Origin: Marinobacter litoralis
GTDB lineage: Bacteria; Pseudomonadota; Gammaproteobacteria; Pseudomonadales; Oleiphilaceae
Direction of reading: 5' to 3'
NCBI RefSeq assembly: GCF_003336705.1
Contig: NZ_QMDL01000002.1
Span: 1-64,000 of the forward strand
DNA: 64,000 bases
Shown here: positions 1-10,482 of the stretch, one piece after another
Layout of the letters: each line of letters starts with the position of its first letter
How positions within the stretch are numbered: the stretch's first letter is position 1
Translations under genes and position numbers: made by a program
Notes under the pieces: model-generated
Seen by the model: only the letters and a program-made list of their open reading frames with translations
What the model was told of the DNA's origin: nothing
Databases searched by the model: none

Positions 1-1
1 C

Positions 2-29
2 ATTCTACACTGAACCGCCACCTTGTCAA
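2..29 (-). promoter_or_regulatory. Strong sigma-70 promoter, downstream copy of a tandem rRNA-type pair
   Basis: On the minus strand a perfect -35 TTGACA (24-29) is followed after 16 bp by TAGAAT (2-7). An AT-rich stretch lies just upstream (about 38-70), like an UP element. The transcript leaves the window to the left. The same -35/-10 pair with the same spacer occurs 131 bp upstream. This arrangement is typical of rRNA operon promoters, but the transcribed gene is outside the window, so that target is inference. Confidence 0.7.
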
Positions 30-132
30 CTGCTTTTTGAAGAATCTTTAAAACGTTTTCTTCAAATCTTTCAAGCAGTTACCGCTTCGTTGCTGACCGT
101 GTTTAGCGGCTAGCCCCTCAAGCGAGATGCGC

Positions 133-160
133 ATTCTACAGACATCCCTGAAGGTGTCAA
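133..160 (-). promoter_or_regulatory. Strong sigma-70 promoter, upstream copy of a tandem rRNA-type pair
   Basis: Minus-strand TTGACA (155-160), a 16-bp spacer and TAGAAT (133-138) are followed at once by a GC-rich discriminator (GCGC). Such discriminators are typical of stringently controlled stable-RNA promoters. An AT-rich upstream region (about 172-196) shares the 12-mer TTTCTTCAAATC (185-196, plus-strand reading) with the region upstream of the second promoter (57-68). The two promoters therefore look duplicated as units. Confidence 0.7.
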
Positions 161-225
161 CGGGTGATCTGAAACTTTCTAAAATTTCTTCAAATCACCC
201 GCTTTTGGCGCCCCGATACCAGGCG

Positions 226-1425
226 CTAAACCTCTACCTTAACCTTACTCGCTACAGCCACCGCTCTTGCCCTGGCATCATCGATAGTAGAACCGTGCGC
301 CAGCGCCACACCCATTCGCCTTCTTCCTTTAAGCTCAGGCTTACCAAACAGCCGTATCTGCGTATCCGGTTCCGATAACGCGTCACCCAGTCCGGTGTAG
401 GACACGGATTCCGAGTCACCTTCTGGAAGAATGACCGCAGATGCCGTTGGCCCTTGTTGCCTAATTGCGGGAACAGGTAACCCCAGTATCGCCCTTGCAT
501 GCAAGGCAAATTCCGACAGGTCCTGGGACATCAGCGTCACCAGCCCGGTGTCGTGCGGCCGAGGAGATACTTCGGAAAACCAGACTTCGTCACCTTTAAC
601 GAACAACTCGACACCATAAATGCCGTACCCGCCGAGGTCGTTCACCACCGACCGTGCAATTTCCGTGGAACGCTCGAACGCCGTTGGCGACATTGGATGA
701 GGTTGCCACGACTCCCGATAGTCGCCATCTTCCTGCAAATGACCGATAGGATCACAGAAGGAAATCCCGTCCCGATGCTTGACCGTTAATAAGGTGATCT
801 CGTAATCGAAATCTACAAACCCCTCGACAATCACCCGACCACGGCCAGCCCTACCGCCACTTTGAGCGTATTCCCAGGCAGGCTCGATATCACTGTCAGT
901 TTTAACAGTACTCTGGCCTTTACCCGAGGAACTCATAACCGGCTTGACGACCAATGGCATTCCCACTTCTTTTACCGCAGCCAGATATTCCTCATGGCTT
1001 CCCGCGAAACGGTATGGTGATGTCGGCACCTTTAACTCTTCTGCAGCCAAACGACGGATACCTTCCCGATTCATGGTCAGGTGGACCGCTCGCGCAGTGG
1101 GTACCACTCGATAGCCTTCTTGCTCGAGCTTTACCAATTCTGCCGTCGCTATCGCTTCGATTTCAGGAACAATCAGATCGGGCTTCTCCAGCTCAACAAT
1201 TTGCCTTAACGCTGACCCGTCCAACATATCAACGACATGACTGCGGTGTGCCACTTGCATGGCGGGCGCATTGGCATAGCGATCGATGGCGATCACTTCC
1301 ACACCAAAACGCTGAAGCTCAATAACAACCTCTTTACCCAGCTCTCCCGAGCCACAAAACAGAACCCGCGTAGCATTCGGAGTCAGAGGTGTGCCGATAC
1401 GCACGAATTCATCGGTTACAGTCAT
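226..1425 (-). CDS. purT: Formate-dependent phosphoribosylglycinamide formyltransferase (GAR transformylase 2)
   Basis: PurT makes formyl-GAR from GAR, formate and ATP in purine synthesis, a folate-independent alternative to PurN. The 399-residue length is normal for the family. The N-terminal nucleotide-binding-like loop [11 protein letters not shown] lies at residues 22-32. The ATP-grasp segment [16 protein letters not shown] lies at 156-171, and the conserved RPHDTG motif follows in the last third. The ATG at 1425 is preceded by an AGGAAG-like ribosome site. It is the last gene of a leftward run nudL, gamma-carbonic anhydrase, DUF1289, purT, with a 20-bp gap to the DUF1289 gene. Nothing in the context suggests more than a housekeeping role. 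Confidence 0.96.
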   Translation of the reverse strand: MTVTDEFVRIGTPLTPNATRVLFCGSGELGKEVVIELQRFGVEVIAIDRYANAPAMQVAHRSHVVDMLDGSALRQIVELEKPDLIVPEIEAIATAELVKLEQEGYRVVPTARAVHLTMNREGIRRLAAEELKVPTSPYRFAGSHEEYLAAVKEVGMPLVVKPVMSSSGKGQSTVKTDSDIEPAWEYAQSGGRAGRGRVIVEGFVDFDYEITLLTVKHRDGISFCDPIGHLQEDGDYRESWQPHPMSPTAFERSTEIARSVVNDLGGYGIYGVELFVKGDEVWFSEVSPRPHDTGLVTLMSQDLSEFALHARAILGLPVPAIRQQGPTASAVILPEGDSESVSYTGLGDALSEPDTQIRLFGKPELKGRRRMGVALAHGSTIDDARARAVAVASKVKVEV

Positions 1426-1445
1426 TCCCGTGTACTTCCTATTCT

Positions 1446-1628
1446 TTAGATTTGAAATTTTTCTTCACGCTCTGCCACATTCTTGAGAACTTGCCGACGC
1501 TCGTCATCCGTCATCGAGCTCCAGCGCAGAATTTCATCGCCGCTTCGCTGGCAGCCAATGCAGATGTCATCATCATTCAATGCGCAGACTGCTACGCAGG
1601 GTGAGCGCACTCTATCCCGAACCTTCAT
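1446..1628 (-). CDS. DUF1289 small cysteine protein
   Basis: A 60-residue protein of the DUF1289 family. Four cysteines (C11, C15, C23, C26) in the pattern SPCxxxC...CxGC are followed by a conserved Trp at 36. This pattern suggests a bound metal ion or Fe-S cluster, but the function of the family is not known to me. The ATG overlaps the end of the upstream carbonic-anhydrase-like gene by 4 bp, so translation is probably coupled. It sits between that gene and purT on the minus strand. Confidence 0.85.
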   Translation of the reverse strand: MKVRDRVRSPCVAVCALNDDDICIGCQRSGDEILRWSSMTDDERRQVLKNVAEREEKFQI

Positions 1629-2158
1629 TGCTTCAGATCAACCTCTTTTAGCTTCGCCAGATAGCGGTTGGCATTGTGAACATAATGAAGCGCGCTCATC
1701 TCCAGCATCTTTTTCTGGTTGTCGGTCAGCTCTCGGCGAATCTTCCCGGGAGAGCCTATCACCATCGATCCATCAGGAATCTCCATACCCTCCGGTATCA
1801 AGGTGTTGGCACCAATCAGACAGTGCTTGCCAATTTTGGCACCATTCAAAACAACCGCATTGATGCCGATAAGTGAGTAATCTCCAATTTCACAACCGTG
1901 GAGCATTGCCTTGTGGCCTACAGTCACGCCACGACCCAGCGTAAGCGGTATACCTGGATCAGTATGCAGAACAGAACCGTCTTGCACATTGGCCTCGGGG
2001 CCAATCGTGATCAATTCATTGTCACCCCGTATCACCACATTGAACCAGACACTGGATTTTTCCATCAGCTTAACGCTGCCGATCACGGTGGCGTTATTCG
2101 CTACAAACTGCCCGGCCCCGCAATACTCAGGTGTTCGCTCATCGAGACTGTAAAACAT
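1625..2158 (-). CDS. Gamma-class carbonic anhydrase family protein (YrdA-like)
   Basis: A left-handed beta-helix protein with hexapeptide-like repeats of the YrdA/CaiE/PaaY group. From the start chosen it has 177 residues, and the zinc-ligand-type histidines H65, H82 and H87 are present. Members bind zinc and some have carbonic anhydrase or thioesterase activity; which applies here cannot be read from sequence. An in-frame ATG exists 21 bp upstream (2179), but the ATG at 2158 has a clear GGAGG just before it. The gene lies 17 bp after nudL and overlaps DUF1289 by 4 bp. Confidence 0.9.
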   Translation of the reverse strand: MFYSLDERTPEYCGAGQFVANNATVIGSVKLMEKSSVWFNVVIRGDNELITIGPEANVQDGSVLHTDPGIPLTLGRGVTVGHKAMLHGCEIGDYSLIGINAVVLNGAKIGKHCLIGANTLIPEGMEIPDGSMVIGSPGKIRRELTDNQKKMLEMSALHYVHNANRYLAKLKEVDLKQ

Positions 2159-2175
2159 CACTTCCTCCATTGGAT

Positions 2176-2757
2176 TCAACGTGGCGGCTCAAGAATGTCG
2201 ATTCCGGCATCGTATACGGTATTCAGAAAATCGACCAACACGATGGCTGACAACCCCCAGATTTGGAAACGCTCCCACTTATAACAGGGCACATACAAGG
2301 TACTGTTCTGAAATCCCAGGGCATCGGTGCGCTCTCGTTTGTCTTCCAGAAAAAAGTCGATGGGCACCCGAAAAACACTTTCTATCTCATCGGGGTTGGG
2401 CTCATAAGAATGCTCTTCCGGAACAACGCCGACATAGGGCGTGACGAGAATCCGGTGCAGGGAAACCACCTGGCTCAGCGGCGCAATAACGTTAACCTGA
2501 TCTGGCGGCAAGCCAATCTCTTCGTGAGTTTCTCGCAGGGCAGTGGCAGCCAGCGACGAATCTTCAGGATCACGCTTCCCCCCTGGATAAGCCACCTGCC
2601 CTCGATGAGTTTTGAGATTGGCCGATCGAAGAGTAAAAATCATTTCGGGATTACTGACATTGTCAGTAACCGGCACCAGTATTCCCGCCTCGGGATAATC
2701 CAAAGTCAATTGCCTAGGCGCGTAATTTAGCAGCTTTTCCTGCAACAGTTCCTGCAC
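2176..2757 (-). CDS. CoA pyrophosphatase, nudix hydrolase (NudL/YeaB-like)
   Basis: Nudix hydrolase of the CoA-pyrophosphatase subfamily, expected to cleave CoA and related compounds to 3',5'-ADP and phosphopantetheine-type products. The subfamily signature [19 protein letters not shown] is followed by a nudix box ending in RETHEEIGL. The open frame extends upstream to 2871, but that part overlaps the divergent nudix gene and does not look conserved. A GTG at 2757 with GGAG six bases upstream gives 193 residues, close to E. coli NudL. The start is inferred. First gene of the purT-ward operon. Confidence 0.88.
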   Translation of the reverse strand: MQELLQEKLLNYAPRQLTLDYPEAGILVPVTDNVSNPEMIFTLRSANLKTHRGQVAYPGGKRDPEDSSLAATALRETHEEIGLPPDQVNVIAPLSQVVSLHRILVTPYVGVVPEEHSYEPNPDEIESVFRVPIDFFLEDKRERTDALGFQNSTLYVPCYKWERFQIWGLSAIVLVDFLNTVYDAGIDILEPPR

Positions 2758-2852
2758 TCTGCTCTCCAACCAAATAGCAACATTGAATGAGACACAAGCA
2801 GCCTCGATGGTTAAACTGGCTACTATTGAACTCTCAGTATACGGGGAAAACG

Positions 2853-3431
2853 ATGAAGTATTGCAGCACATGCGGCCAACAGGTTGAACAAAAGATTCCG
2901 GCGGGCGACAACCGCTACCGCTATGTGTGCGTGGGCTGCGAAACCATCCATTACCAGAACCCTAGAATTATTGCGGGAACCGTACCCGTGTGGGACGGGA
3001 AGATTTTGTTGTGCCGGCGAGCGATTGAGCCTCGCTATGGGTACTGGACCCTACCCGCAGGGTTTATGGAGAACGCGGAGACAACCATTGAGGCGGCGGC
3101 TAGGGAAACTTTAGAAGAAGCCCTGGCCAACGTAACCATTGACGGCCTGTACTCCATCATTGATGTACCCCACATCAACCAAGTGCACATGTTCTATCGT
3201 GCAACACTTGTAGATGGGAGCTTTGGGGCGGGCGAAGAGTCGCTTGAAACCCGTCTCTTCGCCGCGAACGAGATCCCGTGGGACGAAATTTCCTTTCCGA
3301 CCGTGAAACGGACATTGGAATTTTTCCTTTCGGAGATGCCTTCCGGGAAATTTGGCCTGCACGTTACCGACATCCGTCCGCCAAGCACCAAGCGTGTCGA
3401 TCAGAATGCTTCCAGCCGGAACACCTCGTAA
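2853..3431 (+). CDS. Nudix hydrolase with N-terminal zinc ribbon (NudC-like)
   Basis: A 192-residue protein starting MKYCSTCG. A CxxC...CxxC zinc ribbon covers roughly residues 4-30, then a nudix domain with the box GFMENAETTIEAAARETLEE. The layout resembles the C-terminal half of NADH pyrophosphatase NudC, but the substrate is not certain. An in-frame ATG at 2787 is less likely, because the ATG at 2853 follows GGGG at a good distance and coincides with the start of the zinc ribbon. The 3' end overlaps the convergent gene at 3401 by 31 bp. Confidence 0.88.
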   Translation: MKYCSTCGQQVEQKIPAGDNRYRYVCVGCETIHYQNPRIIAGTVPVWDGKILLCRRAIEPRYGYWTLPAGFMENAETTIEAAARETLEEALANVTIDGLYSIIDVPHINQVHMFYRATLVDGSFGAGEESLETRLFAANEIPWDEISFPTVKRTLEFFLSEMPSGKFGLHVTDIRPPSTKRVDQNASSRNTS

Positions 3432-3712
3432 GCCGGCTCCTCATACGGGTGGGCCTGCTTTAATGCTTCGATGGCCCCCTGTACCTTCTCCTCCGAACAA
3501 ACCAGCTCTACCTTAAACTCGTTAACCACTTCCAATTCGCCCTTCTGCCCCAGAAAAGGATCGCTGCCCTCCAACGGACGAAACTGACCCTGCCCCTTAC
3601 ACTGCCAAGCACAGCTATCATAATCACCGATCTTCCCTGCACCGGCGTCGAATAGCGCCTGCTTGGTAATGTCCAGATGACTCTCGGGAACAAAGTAACA
3701 AAGCTTAAACAT
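3401..3712 (-). CDS. YqfO/NIF3-like small domain protein
   Basis: A 103-residue protein matching the inserted domain of NIF3/YqfO proteins, which has a CutA/PII-like ferredoxin fold and occurs alone in many gammaproteobacteria. It begins MFKLCYFVPESH and has the family-typical AHPYEEPAYEVFRL near its C terminus. The ATG at 3712 follows GAGGTGGCTG; the frame stays open to 3769 but without a better ribosome site. Its role is unknown. It converges on and overlaps the nudix gene by 31 bp. Confidence 0.85.
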   Translation of the reverse strand: MFKLCYFVPESHLDITKQALFDAGAGKIGDYDSCAWQCKGQGQFRPLEGSDPFLGQKGELEVVNEFKVELVCSEEKVQGAIEALKQAHPYEEPAYEVFRLEAF

Positions 3713-4142
3713 CAGCCACCTCAAATCGTACAAGTTTTGTTCAAATCGAGACTTTTTCGACTTACCCACAAAATCTGTGGATAACTCTGGGGAAAGGATT
3801 AGGGAATCTACTCTAAACCCTTATGAATACTGGCCTCACCTCAAATTGACGAGAAATTCACCCGTTACAACAAACATATAAAATTCAACAACTTAAACAA
3901 AAAGATCAAAAAATGAACGCATATCCTTTTGTTTGTTCATAGTTCCACCAACGCGCCCCCTCAAATGTGCATAAAAAATTTGAGTCAAGCCCCTATTCGC
4001 CAGTTTCAGCATATTTTTTCAAGATATACAGTACATTTATTGACCAGACAAACACTTACACTACAAAAAAGCCGACCGACTAATACTCCTCAAAGAAAGA
4101 GCACTACCCGGCCGGCATTTTCGCGAACCTAAGCCACTTACA
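3713..4142. other. AT-rich non-coding region
   Basis: About 430 bp without a convincing gene. It is clearly more AT-rich than the flanks and holds the promoter region of the YqfO-like gene (right of 3712, minus strand). A candidate terminator for purL lies at 4065-4116. A 67-codon frame at 3929-4132 has low-complexity composition and was rejected. No tRNA, riboswitch or repeat was recognised. Confidence 0.6.
4065..4116 (-). terminator. Candidate terminator downstream of purL
   Basis: Reading the minus strand, GCCGGCCG (4109-4116) can pair with CGGTCGGC (4071-4078) through eight pairs including one G-U. Six T residues follow (4065-4070). The loop is long, which lowers confidence. Confidence 0.45.
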
Positions 4143-7100
4143 TTAGCCTAGCCAACGCCTCGCATTTCTGAACATCCGAATCCACGGTCCATCTTCCTGC
4201 CAGCCATCCGGCCGCCACGAATGCTGCACCGCGCGGAATACACGCTCAGGGTGGGGCATCATAATGGTTACGCGACCATCCCGGTTGGTAACGCCGGTAA
4301 TACCGCCTTCTGATCCATTCGGGTTGTATGGGTAACGGCTGGTTACTTCACCGCGATTGTCCACATAACGCAACGCCGCCAGCTTGTTCTCAACCAGAGC
4401 ATCCGCACTGTTACCTGAGGCAAACTCGATGCGACCTTCACCATGAGCCACGGCGATCGGCATACGTGATCCCGCCATGCCATCAAGGAAAGCGGAAGGA
4501 GACTGAGCCACTTCCACCATCACCAAGCGCGCCTCGAACTGCTCCGACTGATTCCGCACGAAGCGCGGCCAGCCTTCGCTACCAGGAATGAGTTCGTGCA
4601 GGTTGGACAGCATCTGACAACCGTTACACACACCCAACGCCAAGGTATCTTCACGGTTGAAGAAGGCAGCAAACTGGTCACGAACACGGTCGTTAAACAG
4701 AATGGACTTAGCCCAACCTTCACCCGCTCCCAACACGTCGCCGTAAGAGAAGCCGCCACACGCCACCAAACTCTGGAAGGTCTCTAGCGAAATGCGGCCA
4801 GACAACAGGTCGCTCATGTGCACATCGACTGCTTCGAAGCCTGCGCGATCAAAAGCGGCTGCCATTTCGATCTGACCATTCACACCCTGCTCTCGCAGAA
4901 CTGCCACTTTCGGGCGAGCACCTGCATTGATAAACGGCGCTGCAATGTCTTCGTTGATATCAAACGTCAGGTCAACGTTCAGACCGGGATCTTCAGCATC
5001 GAGCAGATTATCAAACTCTTCCTTGGCGCAATCTGCGTTATCACGCAGCGATTGAATCTGGAAACTGGTTTCTGCCCACAAACGCTGAAGATCAACGCGT
5101 GCCTCATCAACAACGCTCTCACCAGCGAACGTCAGCTCGATGCGGTCGGACTCATTCAACGTACCGATGACACCGGTATGATCGCCAAGGCCGGCAGCCG
5201 AGAACTGCTGAAGCACAAACTCTGTATCTTCACGACGAACCTGAACCACAGCACCCAGCTCTTCATTAAATAGCTCGCGAGCGAACTGAGAGCTGTCTTC
5301 TGCCAAACCATCCAGCTTGACGCTGACACCGGTGCGGCCGGCGAAGCTCATCTCTGCCAAGGTCACGAACAGACCACCGTCAGAGCGGTCGTGGTATGCC
5401 AGCAACTTACCGTCAGAGTTCAGACCCTGAATCACCGCGAAGAAGGCTTTGATATCTTCCGGATCATCCAGGTCAGGTGCCACTGCACCAACCTGGCTGT
5501 AAACCTGAGCCAACGCCGAACCGCCCAGACGATTCTGGCCGGCAGCCAGGTCAATCAGGATCAGGTCGGTTTCACCAGCGTCTGTGCGCAACTCAGGCGT
5601 CAGCGTACGAGCAACGTCGGTTACGGGAGCAAAACCACTCACAATGAGGGACAAAGGCGACGTAACACTCTTCTGCTCGCCGTTTTCCTCTTCCCATGTG
5701 GTCTTCATGGACATGGAGTCTTTACCGACCGGAATCGTGATACCCAATGCCGGGCACAACTCCATACCCACCGCCTTAACGGTTTCGTAGAGGTTTTCAT
5801 CCTCACCGGGATGCCCCGCAGCGGCCATCCAGTTGGCGGAAAGCCGGATATTTGAAAGCTTCTCAATCGGTGCAGCAGCCAAGTTGGTAATGGCTTCACC
5901 CACGGCCATACGGCCGGATGCTGGGGCATCGATGACCGCCAGCGGTGTGCGCTCGCCCATAGCCATCGCTTCACCGGCGCGAACGTCGAAAGACGCGGCA
6001 GTCACAGCCACGTCAGCGACTGGCACCTGCCAAGGGCCAACCATTTGATCGCGCGCAACCAAACCTGTGATCGTACGGTCACCGATGGTGATCAGGAAGC
6101 TCTTGGAACCTACTGACGGTAAGCGCAGCACACGGCGGATGGCGTCTTGAAGATCGATTTTCGAAGAATCGAAGATCGGCTTGGTAAAGGACGCACGGGT
6201 CACACTGCGATGCATTCTCGGCGGCTTGCCGAACAAGACATCCATCGGAAGATCAACAGGCTTGTCGTTAAAGTACGAATCAGCCAGCTCGAGATGGTGT
6301 TCTTCAGTCGCTTCGCCAATGACTGCGTACGGGCAACGCTCACGACGACACAGCGCATCAAAACGCTCAAGGTCTTCCGGCGCTACCGCAAGAACGTAAC
6401 GCTCCTGGGATTCGTTACTCCAGATTTCCAACGGCGACATACCCGGCTCGTCGCTGGGGATGTCACGCAACTCGAACTTACCGCCACGGCCGCCATCCTT
6501 GACCAGCTCAGGCATGGCATTAGACAACCCACCAGCACCCACGTCGTGGATAAAGCAAATGGGGTTCTGTTCGCCCAACTGCCAGCAACGGTCGATCACT
6601 TCCTGACAGCGGCGCTCCATTTCAGGGTTATCCCGCTGAACAGAGGCGAAATCGAGGTTTTCATTACTGGAACCGGAATCCATGGATGAGGCTGCGCCGC
6701 CACCCAGACCGATCAGCATGGACGGGCCGCCCAACACAATCAGCTTCGCGCCAACGGGGATGTTGCCCTTTTCCACATCCTCTTCACGGATGTTACCCAT
6801 ACCACCGGCGATCATGATCGGTTTGTGGTAGCCGCGAACTTCCTCACCAGCTGCTCCCGCGACTTTTTCCTCAAAGGTACGGAAGTAACCGGTCAAATTC
6901 GGACGGCCAAATTCGTTATTAAAAGCGGCGCCACCAATTGGACCTTCGATCATGATGTCCAGTGGCGAAGCGATACGGCTTGGCTTCCCGTAACCGAGTT
7001 CCCATGGCTGTTCATCGCCCGGGATATTCAGGTTAGATACGGTAAAGCCAGAAAGGCCTGCTTTGGGTTTAGAACCACGGCCAGTAGCACCTTCGTCGCG

Positions 7101-8048
7101 GATCTCACCGCCCGAACCCGTCGCGGCACCGGCAAAAGGAGCAATCGCCGTCGGGTGGTTGTGAGTTTCCACCTTCATCAGGATATGCACGGGCTCACGG
7201 TTGTAGCTGTACACACCGGTACCCGGAGCCGGGTAAAAACGGCCAGCCACACTTCCGACAATCACAGATGCGTTGTCTTTATAAGCAGACAGAACGCCTT
7301 CGCTGTTCATCTCGTAGGTGTTTTTGATCATCGCGAACAGGGATTTTTCCTGCGCTTCACCGTCGATATCCCAAGAGGCGTTAAAAATCTTATGGCGGCA
7401 ATGCTCTGAGTTCGCCTGTGCGAACATCATCAGCTCAACGTCAGTCGGATCACGCTCAAGTTTAATGAAAGACTCGACCAGATAATCAATTTCATCATCA
7501 GCCAGGGCCAGCCCCAAGCGGGCATTGGCTTCAACCAATGCTGCGCGGCCACCGGAGACAATCGGAACCCGACCTAACCGCCGAGGTTCTTCATTGCTGA
7601 ACAGCAGCTCGGCTCCACCCATTTCGTGGAACACTTTCTGGGTCATTCGATCATGCAACAGTGCAGCGATTTTTTCCCGCTGCTCCAACCCCAGCTTTTT
7701 GCTGGAGCGGATGTAATAAGCAATGCCCCGCTCGATTCTGCGAATCTGTCGCAGGCCGCAGTTACGGGCAATATCGGTCGCTTTACTGGACCAAGGAGAC
7801 AGAGTGCCGGGGCGTGGAACCACGAGGAATAAAACTCCATCCTGCGCTTCTACTTCAACACTGGGCCCATAAGTAAGCAGCCGGTCCAGAATCGCCTGTT
7901 CGGTATCGGACAGGTCGTCATCTAGATCCACAAAGTGCATAAACTCCGCATAAACATGCTTTACATCCGGAACCATTTCCTGAATGCGAGAATGCAATTT
8001 GCGGGAACGAAAGGGCGAGAGCGCTGGCGCGCCGCGAAGTTCAAGCAT
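4143..8048 (-). CDS. purL: Phosphoribosylformylglycinamidine synthase
   Basis: Converts formyl-GAR, glutamine and ATP to FGAM in purine synthesis. At 1301 residues it is the large single-chain proteobacterial form. It has an N-terminal PurS-like part, two AIR-synthetase-like halves (for example [14 protein letters not shown] and [19 protein letters not shown] in the first) and a C-terminal class I glutamine amidotransferase domain. That last domain carries the cysteine motif LGVCNGCQM and the late HPERVFR histidine. The ATG at 8048 begins [11 protein letters not shown], as in relatives. It is transcribed alone, divergent from mltF, with about 270 bp of shared upstream DNA. Confidence 0.97.
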   Translation of the reverse strand: MLELRGAPALSPFRSRKLHSRIQEMVPDVKHVYAEFMHFVDLDDDLSDTEQAILDRLLTYGPSVEVEAQDGVLFLVVPRPGTLSPWSSKATDIARNCGLRQIRRIERGIAYYIRSSKKLGLEQREKIAALLHDRMTQKVFHEMGGAELLFSNEEPRRLGRVPIVSGGRAALVEANARLGLALADDEIDYLVESFIKLERDPTDVELMMFAQANSEHCRHKIFNASWDIDGEAQEKSLFAMIKNTYEMNSEGVLSAYKDNASVIVGSVAGRFYPAPGTGVYSYNREPVHILMKVETHNHPTAIAPFAGAATGSGGEIRDEGATGRGSKPKAGLSGFTVSNLNIPGDEQPWELGYGKPSRIASPLDIMIEGPIGGAAFNNEFGRPNLTGYFRTFEEKVAGAAGEEVRGYHKPIMIAGGMGNIREEDVEKGNIPVGAKLIVLGGPSMLIGLGGGAASSMDSGSSNENLDFASVQRDNPEMERRCQEVIDRCWQLGEQNPICFIHDVGAGGLSNAMPELVKDGGRGGKFELRDIPSDEPGMSPLEIWSNESQERYVLAVAPEDLERFDALCRRERCPYAVIGEATEEHHLELADSYFNDKPVDLPMDVLFGKPPRMHRSVTRASFTKPIFDSSKIDLQDAIRRVLRLPSVGSKSFLITIGDRTITGLVARDQMVGPWQVPVADVAVTAASFDVRAGEAMAMGERTPLAVIDAPASGRMAVGEAITNLAAAPIEKLSNIRLSANWMAAAGHPGEDENLYETVKAVGMELCPALGITIPVGKDSMSMKTTWEEENGEQKSVTSPLSLIVSGFAPVTDVARTLTPELRTDAGETDLILIDLAAGQNRLGGSALAQVYSQVGAVAPDLDDPEDIKAFFAVIQGLNSDGKLLAYHDRSDGGLFVTLAEMSFAGRTGVSVKLDGLAEDSSQFARELFNEELGAVVQVRREDTEFVLQQFSAAGLGDHTGVIGTLNESDRIELTFAGESVVDEARVDLQRLWAETSFQIQSLRDNADCAKEEFDNLLDAEDPGLNVDLTFDINEDIAAPFINAGARPKVAVLREQGVNGQIEMAAAFDRAGFEAVDVHMSDLLSGRISLETFQSLVACGGFSYGDVLGAGEGWAKSILFNDRVRDQFAAFFNREDTLALGVCNGCQMLSNLHELIPGSEGWPRFVRNQSEQFEARLVMVEVAQSPSAFLDGMAGSRMPIAVAHGEGRIEFASGNSADALVENKLAALRYVDNRGEVTSRYPYNPNGSEGGITGVTNRDGRVTIMMPHPERVFRAVQHSWRPDGWQEDGPWIRMFRNARRWLG

Positions 8049-8316
8049 GATATCAACCTGTATCGCGCGAAGAATCGGGGGACGTCTTTCTGAAAGGCGG
8101 CAATGATACTTGAAACTGGCGCAAGGATACAGGGTAAGCTCATGCCTTTCGCAGGTGTATAATCAAACCGGTTTCACTGATCAGGCCTCCTTACCAATTG
8201 ACCACAGAGGCGCAAGAAGAGATCATCAGTTTTGAGCATGGATTGCATCAGGCATCAAACAACAGGTAAGCGGCTTAAGTCACGCAGTTTCCTGAACATT
8301 GGGCTTTGCGGAGCGC

Positions 8317-9846
8317 ATGGATTTGTCACAGATAATTAAGAAGATCCACGGTAGTCGTGCGGTATTAGCCTTAGCATTGGCTGCCATTCTGGCTGCCAGC
8401 GGATGCACTCAACCCAGCACCCTGCAAGAAGTGAAGAACGAAGGCGTGCTGCACGTAATTACCCGTACAGCCCCTTCTGTTTATTACGAGGACGAGGGTG
8501 GCGCTACCGGGTACGACTACGAACTTGCTCGCAGATTTGCCGATGAACTGGACGTCGAACTGCGGGTTCGGGTGGCAAAAGACAACTCCGAAATTCTTTC
8601 GATTCTCAGGCGCAACTACGCTCATATCGGCTTGGCGGGACTGGTAAACCGCCCCGATTTTGCCGCCGAATTCCACCCGGTTCCAACGGGCATCAACGCG
8701 CAATCCATTGTGGTCTATCACCGCGACCACCCGGCCCCCGATTCGATTGACGATTTATCTGGCCAAACGCTGCACCTGCTTGCCGACAGTAATCACGAAC
8801 ACGTCATCGAAATCGCCGCGGGAGACATCAAACCGGAGACACAGGTCCATCCCGGTCTGGACGCAGAAGCATTACTAGACAAGGTAAACTCCGGCGAATT
8901 GCCCTACGCCGTCATTTCGTCGAATGAACTCGACCTGAACCATGTTTTCTTTCCAATGGTGAAAGAAGCCTTCGCCCTGAACGACCCGCAAGAACTCGTC
9001 TGGCTTTTCCCGCCCCAACAGGATGAAACTCTCGCTAATGCAGCCCGGCAGTTTATGGAGCGCGCCAACGAGGATGGCTCCAAGGCTCAGTTGGCGGAAC
9101 GCTTCTACGGGCATCTGGACCGCCTCAATTACGTAGGTGCCCGCACCTTCATGCACCACTTGGAAAACCGGCTGCCACGATACCAAGCCTTGTTTGAGAG
9201 TCATGCCAGAGACATTGGTATGGATTGGCGACTCCTTGCCGCCATCGGTTACCAGGAATCCCACTGGAGACCAAACGCCGTCTCCCCTACCGGCGTCCGT
9301 GGCCTGATGATGCTAACGCGGACCACCGCTAAATACATCGGCATCAATAACCGCCTGGATGCCGAAGAAAGCATAAAAGGGGGCGCTCGTTATTTCCGCA
9401 TGGTGCATGAGCGCATTCCCGACCGCATTCCCGAACCCGACCGCACCTGGTTTGCGTTGGCTTCCTATAACGTAGGTTATGGTCATCTTGAGGATGCACG
9501 AAGGCTGACCGAATCTGCGGGCCGGAATCCGGATCGCTGGATGGACGTAAAAGAATTCCTGCCATTGCTGGCCAAAAAAGAGTGGTATTCGAAAACCCGG
9601 TTCGGCTATGCCAGAGGGCACGAGCCGGTGGCTTACGTTCAAAATATTCGACGCTACTACGACGTGTTGGCTAGAGTTCCGGCGCTCGACAACGAGAGCC
9701 CAATCCCGCTGGAGCAACCGCCCACTTTGGATAGCTCAGGCCGACTCGCGGAAACTGAAGATTCCGAGCCGACCTCAGCTGACAACAGAGAAGATCTCAG
9801 GGCCGCTTTGCCCCCTGAACTCAGCGTGATACCGCCTACACTTTAA
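8317..9846 (+). CDS. mltF: Membrane-bound lytic murein transglycosylase F
   Basis: Cleaves peptidoglycan glycan strands in the periplasm with formation of 1,6-anhydro ends. About 509 residues. A lipoprotein signal ends in LAASGC (Cys30). It is followed by a periplasmic solute-binding-like domain (about 40-275) and a C-terminal SLT domain with the catalytic glutamate E314 in YQESHW and the motif GVRGLMMLT. An in-frame TTG at 8299 is possible, but the ATG at 8317 with GGAG just upstream is preferred. The stop overlaps convergent recX by 4 bp. Confidence 0.94.
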   Translation: MDLSQIIKKIHGSRAVLALALAAILAASGCTQPSTLQEVKNEGVLHVITRTAPSVYYEDEGGATGYDYELARRFADELDVELRVRVAKDNSEILSILRRNYAHIGLAGLVNRPDFAAEFHPVPTGINAQSIVVYHRDHPAPDSIDDLSGQTLHLLADSNHEHVIEIAAGDIKPETQVHPGLDAEALLDKVNSGELPYAVISSNELDLNHVFFPMVKEAFALNDPQELVWLFPPQQDETLANAARQFMERANEDGSKAQLAERFYGHLDRLNYVGARTFMHHLENRLPRYQALFESHARDIGMDWRLLAAIGYQESHWRPNAVSPTGVRGLMMLTRTTAKYIGINNRLDAEESIKGGARYFRMVHERIPDRIPEPDRTWFALASYNVGYGHLEDARRLTESAGRNPDRWMDVKEFLPLLAKKEWYSKTRFGYARGHEPVAYVQNIRRYYDVLARVPALDNESPIPLEQPPTLDSSGRLAETEDSEPTSADNREDLRAALPPELSVIPPTL

Positions 9847-10340
9847 AGCTCGTGGTCACCCCAAAGCTGATCGGCGCTGTCGAGCTTCAGCGCTCTCTCC
9901 ACCTGAGCGGAAGAAAAGCCGCGACGGGCCAGAAATCTGGCCTGCCGGAGCTTTTCGGACAAATCGTCACTTAAACGATAAAGCCCGAAGCGCTTTTCCC
10001 GCAGTTCTGCCGCCACCCTAGCCCAATCAGCATCACTCTTTTCCTCAAGGCACTCCGGGCGAACATGAACGCCTCGTTGCTGTAACTCGGCCATGATACG
10101 CACCGGGCCGTAGCCGGCATCGATGCGCTGGCGACTGAAAACATCCGCAAAGCGGCGATCATCCAACCAGCCTTCCTCTTCGTATTCATCAAGCACCAAG
10201 TCGATCACCGACTGCTCCAGTTTCCTTTGCCGCAATTTCAACGCAAGCTCCTGGCGGCTATGCTCCCGGCGGGCTAACAAGCGCAGCGCTACCGAACGGG
10301 CTTTGTACTCCGGATCATCGTGTTTTGAATCTTTTCCCAT
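9843..10340 (-). CDS. recX: Regulatory protein RecX
   Basis: RecX binds RecA filaments and limits recombinase activity. The 165-residue length and the three-helix repeat pattern (ALRLLARREHSRQELALKL, then DEYEEEGWLDDRRFADVF) are typical. In many gammaproteobacteria recX follows recA directly; here it stands alone between mltF and the DUF349 gene and no recA is present in the window. It overlaps the mltF stop by 4 bp. Confidence 0.93.
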   Translation of the reverse strand: MGKDSKHDDPEYKARSVALRLLARREHSRQELALKLRQRKLEQSVIDLVLDEYEEEGWLDDRRFADVFSRQRIDAGYGPVRIMAELQQRGVHVRPECLEEKSDADWARVAAELREKRFGLYRLSDDLSEKLRQARFLARRGFSSAQVERALKLDSADQLWGDHEL

Positions 10341-10482
10341 ATAGCCCCTTCCCGCATGCGCCAGCTAAACGCTAGACTAGCGCCCGATATTACAACTATC
10401 CGGCATGCAACTCATGCCGATGGCCGGTGGTGTGCACTCTGCCGCCACCGCAGACTGGTTTCAATCCCGAAGGATACCTTTT

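Noticed and set aside
8158-8163. TATAAT hexamer upstream of mltF
   Set aside because: A perfect -10 hexamer, but no acceptable -35 at 16-18 bp, so I did not call a promoter.
9843-10340. SOS operon recA-recX
   Set aside because: recX is present but recA is not adjacent; the neighbours are mltF and a DUF349 gene.
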